DNA of 17,939 bases from Lachnoclostridium sp. UBA903 (GTDB lineage: Bacteria > Bacillota > Clostridia > Lachnospirales > Lachnospiraceae). Below the pieces are notes generated by a model. It saw only the letters and a list, made by a program, of their open reading frames with translations, made no database searches and was not told the origin of the DNA. Of the stretch, positions 1-8,177 are shown one piece after another. Where the stretch lies: positions 18,278 to 36,216 of the forward strand of contig DBEP01000075.1 in assembly GCA_002294045.1 (NCBI GenBank), given 5' to 3'. Position 1 is the stretch's first letter; each line of letters begins with the position of its first letter. The position numbers and the translations under genes were made by a program.

Positions 1-1
1 C

Positions 2-502
2 TGGAAAGACGATATCCGTACCCTGGCCGAATTATTTGGCCGCCAGGATGTGGCGGAAGAGTGGATTATAAATTATGAGACGGAAGCGGTTTCGGCAGGT
101 AAGGAAATAAAAGAAAAATTAGGGGAAGATAAGACTTTCATGTCCTTTTTGGCCAGCGGCGGACAATTCTACATCTTCAGCGAAGCAGGGCTGGGGGATA
201 TTCTTAATACGGATATGGAACTTTTAAAACCGGAAAAGATGCCGGTACAGGAAGATATCAGCTTACCGGTAGTCAGTTATGAAGGCCTGGCAGAAATTGA
301 TGCGGATTATGTTGTTGTAGTTGCTACGGATGAAGATCTTGCAGAACTGGAAAAGAACAGTATATGGACAAACCTCAGGGCCGTTAAGGATAAGCATGTG
401 ATTATATTGCCGACTTCTCCATATTTTAACCAGGGTTACAGTGCGATGGGCAGACAGCTGTTACTGGATGAATTAAAGGGAGAGCTTTTAAGTCTTGAAT
501 AA
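2..502 (+). CDS. Iron-chelate ABC transporter substrate-binding protein, C-terminal part (cut by window edge)
   Basis: The reading frame is open from the first bases of the window, so the true start lies upstream and only the last 166 residues are seen. The visible part reads like the C-terminal lobe of a cluster A-2 (FecB/FhuD/BtuF-type) binding protein: an early 'IRTLAELFGRQDVAEEW' helix, a 'FYIFSEAGLGDIL' strand-helix, the 'YVVVVATDEDLAEL' segment, and a final 'NQGYSAMGRQLLLDEL' helix. In this family the protein is an extracellular lipoprotein that captures ferric siderophore, heme or corrinoid and delivers it to the permease. The lipoprotein signal cannot be seen here. Two FecCD permeases and a FecE-type ATPase follow directly, and its last 8 nt overlap the first permease, so the four genes form one operon. 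The ligand cannot be told from this fragment; an iron chelate is the commonest choice. Confidence 0.88.
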   Translation, partial: WKDDIRTLAELFGRQDVAEEWIINYETEAVSAGKEIKEKLGEDKTFMSFLASGGQFYIFSEAGLGDILNTDMELLKPEKMPVQEDISLPVVSYEGLAEIDADYVVVVATDEDLAELEKNSIWTNLRAVKDKHVIILPTSPYFNQGYSAMGRQLLLDELKGELLSLE

Positions 503-1502
503 TACGGTAAAAGATAAAAAATCTATTTTCGTCTTCCTTTTGTTTTTGTCTTTGTTCCTCACCATGACAGGCATTATCATTGCCTTAATGGTGGGAGCCA
601 AGTATATCGAACCGGCTATAGTATTAAAAAGCTTATATGCTTTCCAGGAAGAGCTGGATTTTCAGCTGGTGCGGGATGTCCGATTGCCGAGAGCTTTATG
701 TGCGGCCATGGTTGGAGCTGTCCTGGGTGTAACCGGTGCCATAATGCAGGGAGTTACAAGAAACCCTATCTCAGAACCGTCTATTATGGGCATTACCCAG
801 GGGGCTACCCTGGCAATTGCCGTATCTTATTTATCCGGTACGGTAAAAAGTCTTTTCGGTAATATGGGTTCTGCTTTTATAGGAGCATTTTTCAGCGGAA
901 TCTTTGTGCTTGTTTTCAGCATTCAAAAAGCAAAAAGATTAAATCCGTCCAGGCTGGTACTGGCAGGCACCGCATTGAGCACCTTTTTAATTTCACTGGC
1001 TTCCGCCATCGGTCTGTTAACCAATATGTCACAGAATCTGGCCTTCTGGATATCGGGTGGTTTTAGAACCGCTGACTGGCAGGGGGTCCGGCTGATGGGA
1101 GGTATCGGCATTATAGGAATATTGGGGGCAATTCTGCTGGCGCCTAAAATAAATGCGGTGAATCTTGGAGACGACGTAGCAATTGGTCTGGGAGTAAATC
1201 CGGCAAAGACAAAGATATTCTGTTTTCTGCTGCTTATTCCAATGTGTGCCGCAGCGGTGGCAATAGCCGGCAACATCGGATTTGTCGGCCTGGTCATTCC
1301 GCAGATTACCCAAAGACTGACCGGTCAGGATTACAGGCGTATCATTCCCTGCGCCGCAGGCCTTGGTGCGGTATTGTTAACCTATTCGGATATAGGCGCC
1401 AGAATGATAAATGTGCCTTATGAGACACCAGTAGGACTATTTACGGCTTTTATTGGGGTTCCTTTCTTTATGGCCTTGCTTAGAAAGGAGAAAATAACAT
1501 GA
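495..1502 (+). CDS. FecCD-family iron-chelate ABC transporter permease (first)
   Basis: A 335-aa, very hydrophobic integral membrane protein of the FecCD/BtuC family, the usual length for this family. Diagnostic stretches are 'RDVRLPRALCAAMVGAVLG' and 'GAIMQGVTRNPISEPSIMG' in the N-terminal half, and 'AIAGNIGFVGLVIPQITQRL' (coupling-helix region) and 'YETPVGLFTAFIGVPFF' near the end. It should pair with the next gene product to form the heterodimeric translocation channel for a ferric chelate. The start chosen is TTG at 495, preceded by AAAGGGAG at about 476-483; it overlaps the upstream gene by 8 nt, which suggests translational coupling. Its stop overlaps the next start as ATGA. Assignment to the FecCD family is secure; the substrate is not known. 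Confidence 0.93.
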   Translation: MNNTVKDKKSIFVFLLFLSLFLTMTGIIIALMVGAKYIEPAIVLKSLYAFQEELDFQLVRDVRLPRALCAAMVGAVLGVTGAIMQGVTRNPISEPSIMGITQGATLAIAVSYLSGTVKSLFGNMGSAFIGAFFSGIFVLVFSIQKAKRLNPSRLVLAGTALSTFLISLASAIGLLTNMSQNLAFWISGGFRTADWQGVRLMGGIGIIGILGAILLAPKINAVNLGDDVAIGLGVNPAKTKIFCFLLLIPMCAAAVAIAGNIGFVGLVIPQITQRLTGQDYRRIIPCAAGLGAVLLTYSDIGARMINVPYETPVGLFTAFIGVPFFMALLRKEKIT

Positions 1503-2515
1503 GGAAGAACCGGTTTCCTATAGTATTTTTCAGTTTCTTAATGCTAGCCGTTATGTTTGGAATTATCAGCATGAGTACGGGCAGTTATGAAATGTCCTGG
1601 AAGCAGGTTGTTTGGACACTGTTTGGACAGGGCAGTCATCTTGAGAATTTAACTATATTTAATATCAGGCTTCCCAGAATATTCATTGCCCTGGTAGTCG
1701 GGGTTGCTTTATCCACCGCCGGAACAATTTTACAGGGAGTATCCAGAAATGATCTGGCTGACCCCGGTATTCTCGGTATTAATGCAGGAGCCTCCCTGGC
1801 AGTAGTTTTATTCATCGGAATGAACAACAGCGAATATTATGAAGATTTAGGCGCCTTATCCGTTTTTGCTTTGCCTTTTGTTGCCATATTGGGAGCGTTT
1901 GCAGCTGCCTTTGTTATTTATCTTCTGGCCTGGAAAAACGGAATCAAGCCGGTACGGATGATTTTGATGGGTGTGGCGGTAAACAGCGGATTAGTTGCCG
2001 TTATTACTTTTTATCAGATGAGTTTTAAACAGCAGGATTTTAACCGGGTGCTGGTATGGACCTCCGGCAGCTTGTGGGGCAGTTCCTGGAAATATTTTAA
2101 TGCGGTTGCCCCAATAGTCCTGATTTTTCTTGCTCTGACAATACGTAAATTAAAACATCTTGATATCCTGATGCTTGGGGAAGAGATAGCAACCGGGCTT
2201 GGTTTAAATGTCGGGAAGGAACATACGAAATTATTGTTTTATGCGGTGGCCCTTGCCGGCAGTGCAACTGCAGTTGCGGGCAGTATTGGATTTTTAGGGC
2301 TGATATCCCCCCATATTGCAAGAAAACTGGTAGGGCCTGTCCATTCCAAATTAATTCCTGCTTCGGCGGTTATCAGTGTCTGTATTATTTTATTTGCGGA
2401 CAATCTGTCACGGAATCTTTTTGCTCCGGTAGAAATACCGGTTGGAATAACCATTGCATTAATTGGGGTTCCTTATTTTATTTACCTGATGTTAAGAGGG
2501 GAATCCACCCTTTAG
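1499..2515 (+). CDS. FecCD-family iron-chelate ABC transporter permease (second)
   Basis: The second FecCD-type permease, 338 aa, with the same family pattern as its neighbour: 'FNIRLPRIFIALVVGVALS', 'AGTILQGVSRNDLADPGILG', 'GSIGFLGLISPHIARKLVG' and 'VEIPVGITIALIGVPYFIYL'. The two permeases are paralogues rather than recent duplicates and probably form a heterodimer, as in FhuB halves or FepD/FepG. The ATG overlaps the previous stop by 4 nt (ATGA), so translation is likely coupled. A GGAG-containing ribosome binding site lies just upstream inside the previous gene (AGAAAGGAG at about 1482-1490). The ATPase gene begins 33 nt downstream. Confidence 0.93.
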   Translation: MRKNRFPIVFFSFLMLAVMFGIISMSTGSYEMSWKQVVWTLFGQGSHLENLTIFNIRLPRIFIALVVGVALSTAGTILQGVSRNDLADPGILGINAGASLAVVLFIGMNNSEYYEDLGALSVFALPFVAILGAFAAAFVIYLLAWKNGIKPVRMILMGVAVNSGLVAVITFYQMSFKQQDFNRVLVWTSGSLWGSSWKYFNAVAPIVLIFLALTIRKLKHLDILMLGEEIATGLGLNVGKEHTKLLFYAVALAGSATAVAGSIGFLGLISPHIARKLVGPVHSKLIPASAVISVCIILFADNLSRNLFAPVEIPVGITIALIGVPYFIYLMLRGESTL

Positions 2516-2548
2516 AATCTATTTTTTAAAACGGAAAGTGAAATTAAT

Positions 2549-3373
2549 ATGTCAACAGAACATAGTATTGAAGCGGAGCATATCCGTATTTCTTATGATA
2601 AAATTGATATTATAAAAAATATGTCATTATCCATCCCGAAAGGGAAAATTACAATTATAATCGGTGCTAACGGCTGCGGTAAATCCACCCTGCTTAAAGC
2701 TATGGCAAGGATTCTGCCTCCCAAAGCAGGGACTATAAAAATAAATGGGCTGAACATCACAAAACAGCCTCCCAGGGCTGTGGCTAAAATTATGGCCGTT
2801 CTGCCCCAGAGCCCCACTACACCCATGGGACTTCAGGTAAGGGAACTGGTAAGTTACGGCAGGTTTCCCCACCAGAAAACCATGCAGGCATTAAGTGCCC
2901 ATGACTACAAAATGATAGACTGGGCAATCAATGTAGTGGGGCTTAAGGAATTTTCCGGGCGGCCTGTAGAAACATTGTCCGGCGGCCAGCGCCAAAGGGC
3001 CTGGATTGCAATGGCCTTAGCCCAGGAAACGGAAATCCTGCTGCTGGATGAACCCACCACCTATCTGGATATGGCTCATCAGCTGGAAATCTTACTGCTG
3101 CTGAAACAATTAAATCAGGAGCAGAACAGAACCATTATTATGGTCCTCCATGAATTAAATAATGCCGCCAGATTCGCCGATTATATCATAGGTGTCAAAA
3201 ATGGGGAAATCATCTGTGAAGGTACGCCTCTTGAGGTGGTCAATGCTGAAAATATGGCAGGACTGTATGGTATTGACGCCAACATCATATACGACGAACA
3301 AAATAGATGTCCGGTATGTGTGAGTTATGATTTAACAGGTAACGGATTTCATACTACGGAGCGACCGGGTTGA
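2549..3373 (+). CDS. ABC transporter ATP-binding protein, FecE/FepC type
   Basis: A 274-aa cytoplasmic ATPase that would power the FecCD permease pair. All nucleotide-binding motifs are present: Walker A 'GANGCGKST' at residues 39-47, Q-loop glutamine in 'AVLPQSP' (residue 87), signature 'LSGGQRQR' at 143-150, Walker B 'ILLLDEP' at 163-169, and the H-loop histidine in 'VLHELNNA' (201). 'ELVSYGRFPHQ' and 'TTYLDMAHQLEIL' are typical of the iron-siderophore/B12 ATPase subfamily. The C-terminal tail after residue 245 ('CPVCVSYDLTGN') is short and variable in the family. The start is ATG 2549 with GGAAAG at 2533-2538. It is the last gene of the operon; a terminator follows about 100 nt after the stop. 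Confidence 0.94.
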   Translation: MSTEHSIEAEHIRISYDKIDIIKNMSLSIPKGKITIIIGANGCGKSTLLKAMARILPPKAGTIKINGLNITKQPPRAVAKIMAVLPQSPTTPMGLQVRELVSYGRFPHQKTMQALSAHDYKMIDWAINVVGLKEFSGRPVETLSGGQRQRAWIAMALAQETEILLLDEPTTYLDMAHQLEILLLLKQLNQEQNRTIIMVLHELNNAARFADYIIGVKNGEIICEGTPLEVVNAENMAGLYGIDANIIYDEQNRCPVCVSYDLTGNGFHTTERPG

Positions 3374-3471
3374 TGTAAGATATGGGACCCATGTCGTAAA
3401 GGGATTTTAACTTGACATTGACAAAGGGGCAAATACCTAAAACTTAAAAACTTAATAAAAAACGTCAGAAG

Positions 3472-3515
3472 CCGGTAAAACAGAGACCATGACAAATCTG
3501 TTTTTACCGGTTTTT
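3472..3515 (+). terminator. Rho-independent terminator of the iron-chelate transporter operon
   Basis: The arm CCGGTAAAACAGA (3472-3484) pairs with TCTGTTTTTACCGG (3497-3510) with one bulged T, and a T run follows at 3511-3515. It lies about 100 nt after the ATPase stop. The 3374-3471 stretch before it is AT-rich and holds only a short dyad, ATGGGACCCAT, near 3382-3392, with no credible gene. Confidence 0.85.
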
Positions 3516-3643
3516 CTTATCTCATAGAAAAGTTCATCCTATAAGATAAAAACCCTCCAGGGGATGCACATGACGTGCTATGGGAATTTGTCACTTAGGT
3601 GACAGCGCGTCAGTGCCAGAGTCCTGCAAGCGGACTCTTTCTT
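3516..3643 (-). repeat. Structured intergenic repeat, copy A (minus-strand orientation)
   Basis: Read on the minus strand this 128-nt block matches copy B at 11586-11714 in length, order of boxes and end sequences. Both start with AAGAAAG, continue with a perfect GC-rich hairpin (here AGAGTCC/GGACTCT), share an AATTCC box, share GGAGGGTTTTT, and finish with a hairpin whose arms read TCTYATAGGA and CTATGAGATA. Inner hairpins (TGTCAC/GTGACA, GCAC/GTGC) differ in sequence from those of copy B but occupy like positions. The flanking CCTCCA box (minus strand) could also pair with TGGAGG to close a multibranch fold. Function unknown: it could be a small RNA, a structured palindromic element, or a non-autonomous mobile element. 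Confidence 0.65.
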
Positions 3644-3685
3644 GGAGGATGCCAGGACAAACTCAGGAAGGAAAACAAAATTCAA

Positions 3686-3714
3686 TTGATAATTTTTAAC
3701 ACAACTGCTATACT
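3686..3714 (+). promoter_or_regulatory. Sigma-A-type promoter of the DUF512-der-plsY-gpsA operon
   Basis: A -35 box TTGATA (3686-3691) and a -10 box TATACT (3709-3714) are separated by exactly 17 nt, with the DUF512 gene starting 34 nt after the -10 box. The upstream A/T-rich tract (GAAAACAAAATTCAA) may act as an UP-like element. No other promoter of this quality is visible between here and gpsA. Confidence 0.75.
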
Positions 3715-3748
3715 AATAAAGTAAAAATTAGAGAGGACAAGATTTACA

Positions 3749-5059
3749 ATGAGGAAGAAGGGTCATCTCATTAAGTCCGTAACGGCCGGAAGTATTGCCG
3801 AAGAAATGGAAATTGAACCCGGTGACCGTCTGTTGCGCGTCAATGAGAAAGAGATACAGGATGTTTTTGACTTTCACTATGCCGTCAACGATGAATATAT
3901 AATATTGCTGATTCAAAAGCCGAATGGTGAAGAATGGGAATTGGAAATAGAAAAAGGAATCGAAGAAGATTTAGGAATTGAATTTGAAGAAGGTTTAATG
4001 GATGCCTATCGTTCCTGCAGCAATAAATGCATGTTCTGCTTTATTGACCAGATGCCGCCGGGAATGAGAGAAACATTATATTTTAAGGACGATGATGCAA
4101 GACTATCCTTTTTGCAGGGGAATTATGTAACATTAACCAATATGTCTGAAAAGGATATTGACCGCATAATATTTTATAAATTATCACCGATTAACATATC
4201 CGTCCATACTACCAATAAAGAACTCCGCTGTCAGATGCTTCATAACCGTTTTGCAGGAAAATCACTGGATAAAATCAAGCGGCTTTATGATGCCGGAATT
4301 ACCATGAACGGGCAGATTGTTCTTTGTAAAGGGTTAAATGACGGTGATGAACTGGAGCGGACCATCCATGATTTGGCAGCCTATATTCCCCATATGCAAA
4401 GCGTATCGGTAGTACCCGTAGGTCTGACAAAGTATAGGGACCATCTGGCCCGCCTGGAGAAATTTGATAAAAAAGAGGCTGGGGAAGTGCTGAAAATTGT
4501 GCACCGCTGGCAGGATATTTTATATAATAAATACGGGACCCGTTTTATACACGCCAGTGACGAATGGTATATTACTGCCGGGCTTTCCATTCCGGAGGCG
4601 GAACATTATGAGGGATATCGGCAGATTGAAAACGGGGTTGGTATGGTTCGTTCCCTGGTGGACGAATTCAGGGAATACTATGAAACCATAAAGGGTGACA
4701 ACAGAAGAAAATCCGTATCACTGGCAACCGGCATGCTTGCGGCGCCTATTCTGAAAAATTTAATGGTTCAGCTCAATCAGAAGTATCCCAATATCCATAT
4801 ATCCGTATATGCTATTAGAAATGAATTCTTTGGAACGGATATTACGGTGGCAGGATTACTGACGGGGCAGGATATTATGGCCCAGTTAATAGGAGAGGAA
4901 TTAGGGGACTATTTACTGTTGCCCGACGTTCTGCTTCGAAACGGAGAGAATGTGCTGCTGGACGACATTACCGTAGCGGATATGGAAAATGCTTTACAAA
5001 TAGAAATCCGTATTGTACAATCAGACGGAAAGTCCTTAATCAATGCCGTAGTGAATTAA
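3749..5059 (+). CDS. DUF512 family radical SAM protein with N-terminal PDZ-like domain
   Basis: A 436-aa protein. Residues 1-60 form a PDZ-like domain ('VTAGSIAEEMEIEPGDRLL'). A three-cysteine cluster follows, C90-x3-C94-x2-C97 within 'SCSNKCMFCFIDQMPPGMR', the spacing used by radical SAM enzymes to bind a 4Fe-4S cluster. The central part ('LQGNYVTLTNM', 'INISVHTTN', 'GQIVLCKGLNDG') is the radical SAM barrel, and the C-terminal half ('VVPVGLTKYR', 'LATGMLAAP') is the DUF512 domain. Families of this type commonly sit beside der in Clostridia. The substrate is not known to me; the fusion of a PDZ fold to a radical SAM core suggests modification of a protein or peptide, which is only inference. 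ATG 3749 is preceded by GAGAGGAC. Der starts 19 nt after the stop. Confidence 0.92.
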   Translation: MRKKGHLIKSVTAGSIAEEMEIEPGDRLLRVNEKEIQDVFDFHYAVNDEYIILLIQKPNGEEWELEIEKGIEEDLGIEFEEGLMDAYRSCSNKCMFCFIDQMPPGMRETLYFKDDDARLSFLQGNYVTLTNMSEKDIDRIIFYKLSPINISVHTTNKELRCQMLHNRFAGKSLDKIKRLYDAGITMNGQIVLCKGLNDGDELERTIHDLAAYIPHMQSVSVVPVGLTKYRDHLARLEKFDKKEAGEVLKIVHRWQDILYNKYGTRFIHASDEWYITAGLSIPEAEHYEGYRQIENGVGMVRSLVDEFREYYETIKGDNRRKSVSLATGMLAAPILKNLMVQLNQKYPNIHISVYAIRNEFFGTDITVAGLLTGQDIMAQLIGEELGDYLLLPDVLLRNGENVLLDDITVADMENALQIEIRIVQSDGKSLINAVVN

Positions 5060-5078
5060 GACATAAGGAGAAAATTAT

Positions 5079-6404
5079 ATGAGTAAACCGATAGTAGCAA
5101 TCGTTGGCAGGCCTAATGTAGGAAAGTCAACCTTATTTAATGTCCTTGCAGGAGAAAGAATTGCCATTGTACAGGATGTACCGGGTGTAACAAGGGATCG
5201 TATCTATGCGGACGTTACCTGGCTGGATAAGCAATTTATCATGATAGATACCGGAGGAATCGAACCGGAGAGCAATGATTTGTTATTGTCCTATATGAGA
5301 CAGCAGGCTGAAATTGCCATTGATACCGCAGATGTCATACTGTTTCTCGTGGATGTAAGGCAGGGTCTTGTGGACGACGACTTTAAGGTGGCGGATATGT
5401 TAAGGCGTTCTACCAAGCCCATTGTTTTAGTGGTAAATAAAGTGGACAGTTTTGAAAAATTAATGCCGGACGTATATGAGTTTTACAATTTGGGCATCGG
5501 GGACCCCCTGCCCATATCTTCAGCTTCCAAACTTGGTCTTGGGGATATGCTGGATGAAGTAACCAAACATTTCAGACCGGAGGATATGACGGAAGAGGGG
5601 GAGGAACGACCGAAAATTGCCATCGTAGGCAAACCCAATGTAGGCAAATCCTCCATCATCAATAAATTAATCGGAGAAGAAAGGGTTATTGTTTCTGAAA
5701 TAGCCGGAACCACCAGGGACGCCATTGACACCACGGTAAAGTATCACGGAAAGGAATATATATTTATAGATACGGCGGGTCTCAGGCGCAAGAGTAAAAT
5801 CAAGGAAGACATTGAAAGATTCAGTATAGTCAGAACCGTATCTGCCATAGAACGTGCGGATGTGGTTATCCTTGTAATCGATGCCGGAGAAGGGGTTACG
5901 GAACAGGATGCTAAAATCGCCGGAATTGCCCATGAACGGGGCAAAGGTATAATTATAGCTGTTAATAAATGGGATGCCGTTGAAAAAAATGATAAAACCA
6001 TTTACCAGTATACTGCCAGAATAAAGGAAATACTTTCCTTTATTCCGTATGCCGAGATTATATTTATTTCAGCCCTGACCGGCCAGAGAATGTCCAAATT
6101 GTTCGATTTAATTGAGCAGGTAATCCAGAATCAGAATTTGCGTGTTGCCACCGGCGTATTAAATGAAATTATGGCGGAAGCCGTTGCAATGCAGCAGCCG
6201 CCTTCCGATAAGGGAAAACGATTAAAACTATATTATATCACACAGGTATCCGTAAAGCCTCCGACTTTTGTGATATTTGTAAATGATAAAGATTTAATGC
6301 ATTTTTCATATACCAGATATATAGAAAATAGAATCAGAGAAGCCTTTGGATTTAAAGGGACTTCATTAAAGTTTTTCATCAGGGAGCGAAAGGAAAAAGA
6401 ATAG
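5079..6404 (+). CDS. der: Ribosome biogenesis GTPase Der (EngA)
   Basis: A 441-aa double-GTPase essential for 50S ribosomal subunit maturation, of the usual length. The first G domain has 'GRPNVGKST' (residues 10-18), 'DTGG' (57-60) and 'NKVD' (120-123). The second has 'GKPNVGKSS' (184-192), 'DTAG' (231-234) and 'NKWD' (296-299). The C-terminal part from about residue 350 is the KH-like domain typical of Der ('LKLYYITQVSVKPPTFVIFVN', 'FSYTRYIENRIREAFGF'). ATG 5079 follows AAGGAGA. plsY begins one nucleotide after the stop, and gpsA follows, an arrangement widespread in Firmicutes. No motif is missing. Confidence 0.98.
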   Translation: MSKPIVAIVGRPNVGKSTLFNVLAGERIAIVQDVPGVTRDRIYADVTWLDKQFIMIDTGGIEPESNDLLLSYMRQQAEIAIDTADVILFLVDVRQGLVDDDFKVADMLRRSTKPIVLVVNKVDSFEKLMPDVYEFYNLGIGDPLPISSASKLGLGDMLDEVTKHFRPEDMTEEGEERPKIAIVGKPNVGKSSIINKLIGEERVIVSEIAGTTRDAIDTTVKYHGKEYIFIDTAGLRRKSKIKEDIERFSIVRTVSAIERADVVILVIDAGEGVTEQDAKIAGIAHERGKGIIIAVNKWDAVEKNDKTIYQYTARIKEILSFIPYAEIIFISALTGQRMSKLFDLIEQVIQNQNLRVATGVLNEIMAEAVAMQQPPSDKGKRLKLYYITQVSVKPPTFVIFVNDKDLMHFSYTRYIENRIREAFGFKGTSLKFFIRERKEKE

Positions 6405-6405
6405 G

Positions 6406-7029
6406 ATGTTATTAAAAATATTGATTTGCTTAGCCGTTGGCTACGGTTTTGGATGTTTCTCAACCAGTTATGTAATCGGCAAAATTAATAGTATTGATAT
6501 CAGAAATTATGGCAGCGGAAATGCCGGAACCACCAATGCCCTCCGTACCTTGGGGTGGAAAGCAGGATTTTTAACATTTTTAGGAGATGCCATAAAAGCA
6601 ATTGTGGCCGTCTTGCTAATCCGTTTTATTATCCAGGATCAGGCATACGGACAGCTTCTGCTGCTATATGTAGGGTTAGGCGTGGTACTTGGGCATAACT
6701 TTCCCGTCTGGCTTCATTTCAGAGGCGGCAAGGGAATTGCGGCGACAGGAGGTGTTATGCTGGCTTTTGACTGGCGCCTGGGACTGGCCGCACTGGCAGT
6801 GTTTCTAATTGTTGTTATTCTGACCAGATATGTATCCCTGGGTTCCTTAATGATATCCCTTCTGTTTCCGGTATGGATAGTCTTACTGTATCCGGGTAAT
6901 ATACATATGCTTATAGTCAGCGTGATATTTACCGTATCAGCCTTTATAAAGCATCGTACCAATATTAAAAGACTCATAAACGGAACAGAAAATAAATTAG
7001 GACAGAAGGTAAAAATTAAAAAAGATTGA
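6406..7029 (+). CDS. plsY: Glycerol-3-phosphate acyltransferase PlsY
   Basis: A 207-aa integral membrane enzyme that transfers an acyl group from acyl phosphate to sn-glycerol 3-phosphate, the first committed step of phospholipid synthesis. The three conserved motifs are visible: 'GSGNAGTTNALRTLG' (residues 37-51), 'GHNFPVWLHFRGGKGIA' in the middle, and the C-terminal 'KHRTNIKRLINGTENK'. Several hydrophobic segments alternate with these loops. The start is ATG 6406, one base after the der stop, with AAAGGAAAAAG inside the end of der as ribosome binding site, so translation is probably coupled. The substrate glycerol 3-phosphate is made by GpsA, encoded immediately downstream, so the two adjacent genes supply consecutive steps. 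Confidence 0.97.
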   Translation: MLLKILICLAVGYGFGCFSTSYVIGKINSIDIRNYGSGNAGTTNALRTLGWKAGFLTFLGDAIKAIVAVLLIRFIIQDQAYGQLLLLYVGLGVVLGHNFPVWLHFRGGKGIAATGGVMLAFDWRLGLAALAVFLIVVILTRYVSLGSLMISLLFPVWIVLLYPGNIHMLIVSVIFTVSAFIKHRTNIKRLINGTENKLGQKVKIKKD

Positions 7030-7048
7030 AAGACAAGGAGGCGTCTAA

Positions 7049-8062
7049 ATGGCAAAGGTAAGCATTTTGGGAGCTGGAGCTTGGGGAAGCGCAATAGCGA
7101 TATTATTGGGAAATAACGGACATGAGGTTACGCTGTGGTCCGCACTTAACGCAGAAGTAGAACTCTTAAAAAAGGAGAGGGAGTTAAAGGACAAGCTTCC
7201 CGGCATAAAACTTCCGGATTCCGTAACCATAACCGATAATTTGGAAAGCGCCTGCAAGGATAGGGATTTAATCGTATTTGCGGTGGCTTCACCCTATGTA
7301 AGAAGAACCGCTGAAATAGCAAGTCCGTATATTAAAGAAAATCAAATTGTGGTAAATGTAGGAAAAGGAATCGAAGAGTCTACTCTGGATACTTTAACGG
7401 ATATATTAAAAGAAGAATTAAATAATGCGGATGTAGCCGTTATGTCAGGTCCCAGCCATGCGGAAGAGGTCAGCAGGGGAATTCCGACCACCTGTGTGGT
7501 AGGTGCGGATTCCAAGGCTACCGCCTATTTTATACAGGATGTGTTCATGAGTGATCGTTTCCGTGTATATACCAGTCCCGATGTAATTGGTATTGAACTT
7601 GGCGGTTCCATTAAAAACGTAATCGCTCTGGCGGCCGGTATTGCGGACGGCCTGGGCTTTGGTGATAATACGAAAGCCGCGCTTATGACAAGGGGAATTG
7701 CTGAAATCAGCCGGTTAGGTATTGCCATGGGCGGTAAAATAGAAACTTTTGCAGGTTTATCCGGTGTGGGTGACTTATTTGTAACCTGTACCAGCAAGCA
7801 CAGCCGGAACCGGAATGCGGGATATTTAATCGGACAAGGTTATTCCATGGATGAGGCCATGAAGGAAGTAAAACAGGTAGTGGAAGGCGTCTATTCTGCG
7901 AAAGCAGCCCTGTCCCTTGCCAGAAAATATAATGTGGAGATGCCTATCGTAGAGCAGATAAACCTGGTTTTATTTGAAAACAAATCACCGGAAGAAGCCG
8001 TAACGGATCTGCTCCTCAGAGATAAACGAAGGGAATATTCGGAATTGACATGGAATAAATAA
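7049..8062 (+). CDS. gpsA: NAD(P)H-dependent glycerol-3-phosphate dehydrogenase
   Basis: A 337-aa cytosolic enzyme that reduces dihydroxyacetone phosphate to sn-glycerol 3-phosphate for phospholipid synthesis. Residues 8-15 'GAGAWGSA' form the N-terminal nucleotide-binding loop. The family lysine is in 'VNVGKGIE' (K106), and the catalytic lysine is in 'ELGGSIKNVIALAAG' (K189). The segment 'HSRNRNAG' (251-258) is the conserved site near the nicotinamide cofactor. The order gpsA after plsY fits, since PlsY consumes the product. ATG 7049 follows a strong AAGGAGG at 7035-7041. No terminator is apparent between this gene and spoIVA 115 nt downstream, so some readthrough into spoIVA is possible. 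Confidence 0.98.
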   Translation: MAKVSILGAGAWGSAIAILLGNNGHEVTLWSALNAEVELLKKERELKDKLPGIKLPDSVTITDNLESACKDRDLIVFAVASPYVRRTAEIASPYIKENQIVVNVGKGIEESTLDTLTDILKEELNNADVAVMSGPSHAEEVSRGIPTTCVVGADSKATAYFIQDVFMSDRFRVYTSPDVIGIELGGSIKNVIALAAGIADGLGFGDNTKAALMTRGIAEISRLGIAMGGKIETFAGLSGVGDLFVTCTSKHSRNRNAGYLIGQGYSMDEAMKEVKQVVEGVYSAKAALSLARKYNVEMPIVEQINLVLFENKSPEEAVTDLLLRDKRREYSELTWNK

Positions 8063-8121
8063 GGAATAATTTGGATTACTTTATTTCTCTTTGTAAGGTG
8101 AAATCTGTATAAAAGATAATG

Positions 8122-8150
8122 GCATGAATTTTATTGCTCTTGCATATGCT
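8122..8150 (+). promoter_or_regulatory. Possible sigma-E promoter of spoIVA
   Basis: CATATGCT (8143-8150) resembles the sigma-E -10 consensus CATACAnT, and GCATGAATT (8122-8130), 12 nt upstream, resembles a relaxed -35 element. In Bacillus spoIVA is transcribed in the mother cell by sigma-E, so a promoter is expected here. The match is partial and no start site is known. Confidence 0.35.
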
Positions 8151-8177
8151 TAATTATAACCGAAAGGAGGATGGCAT

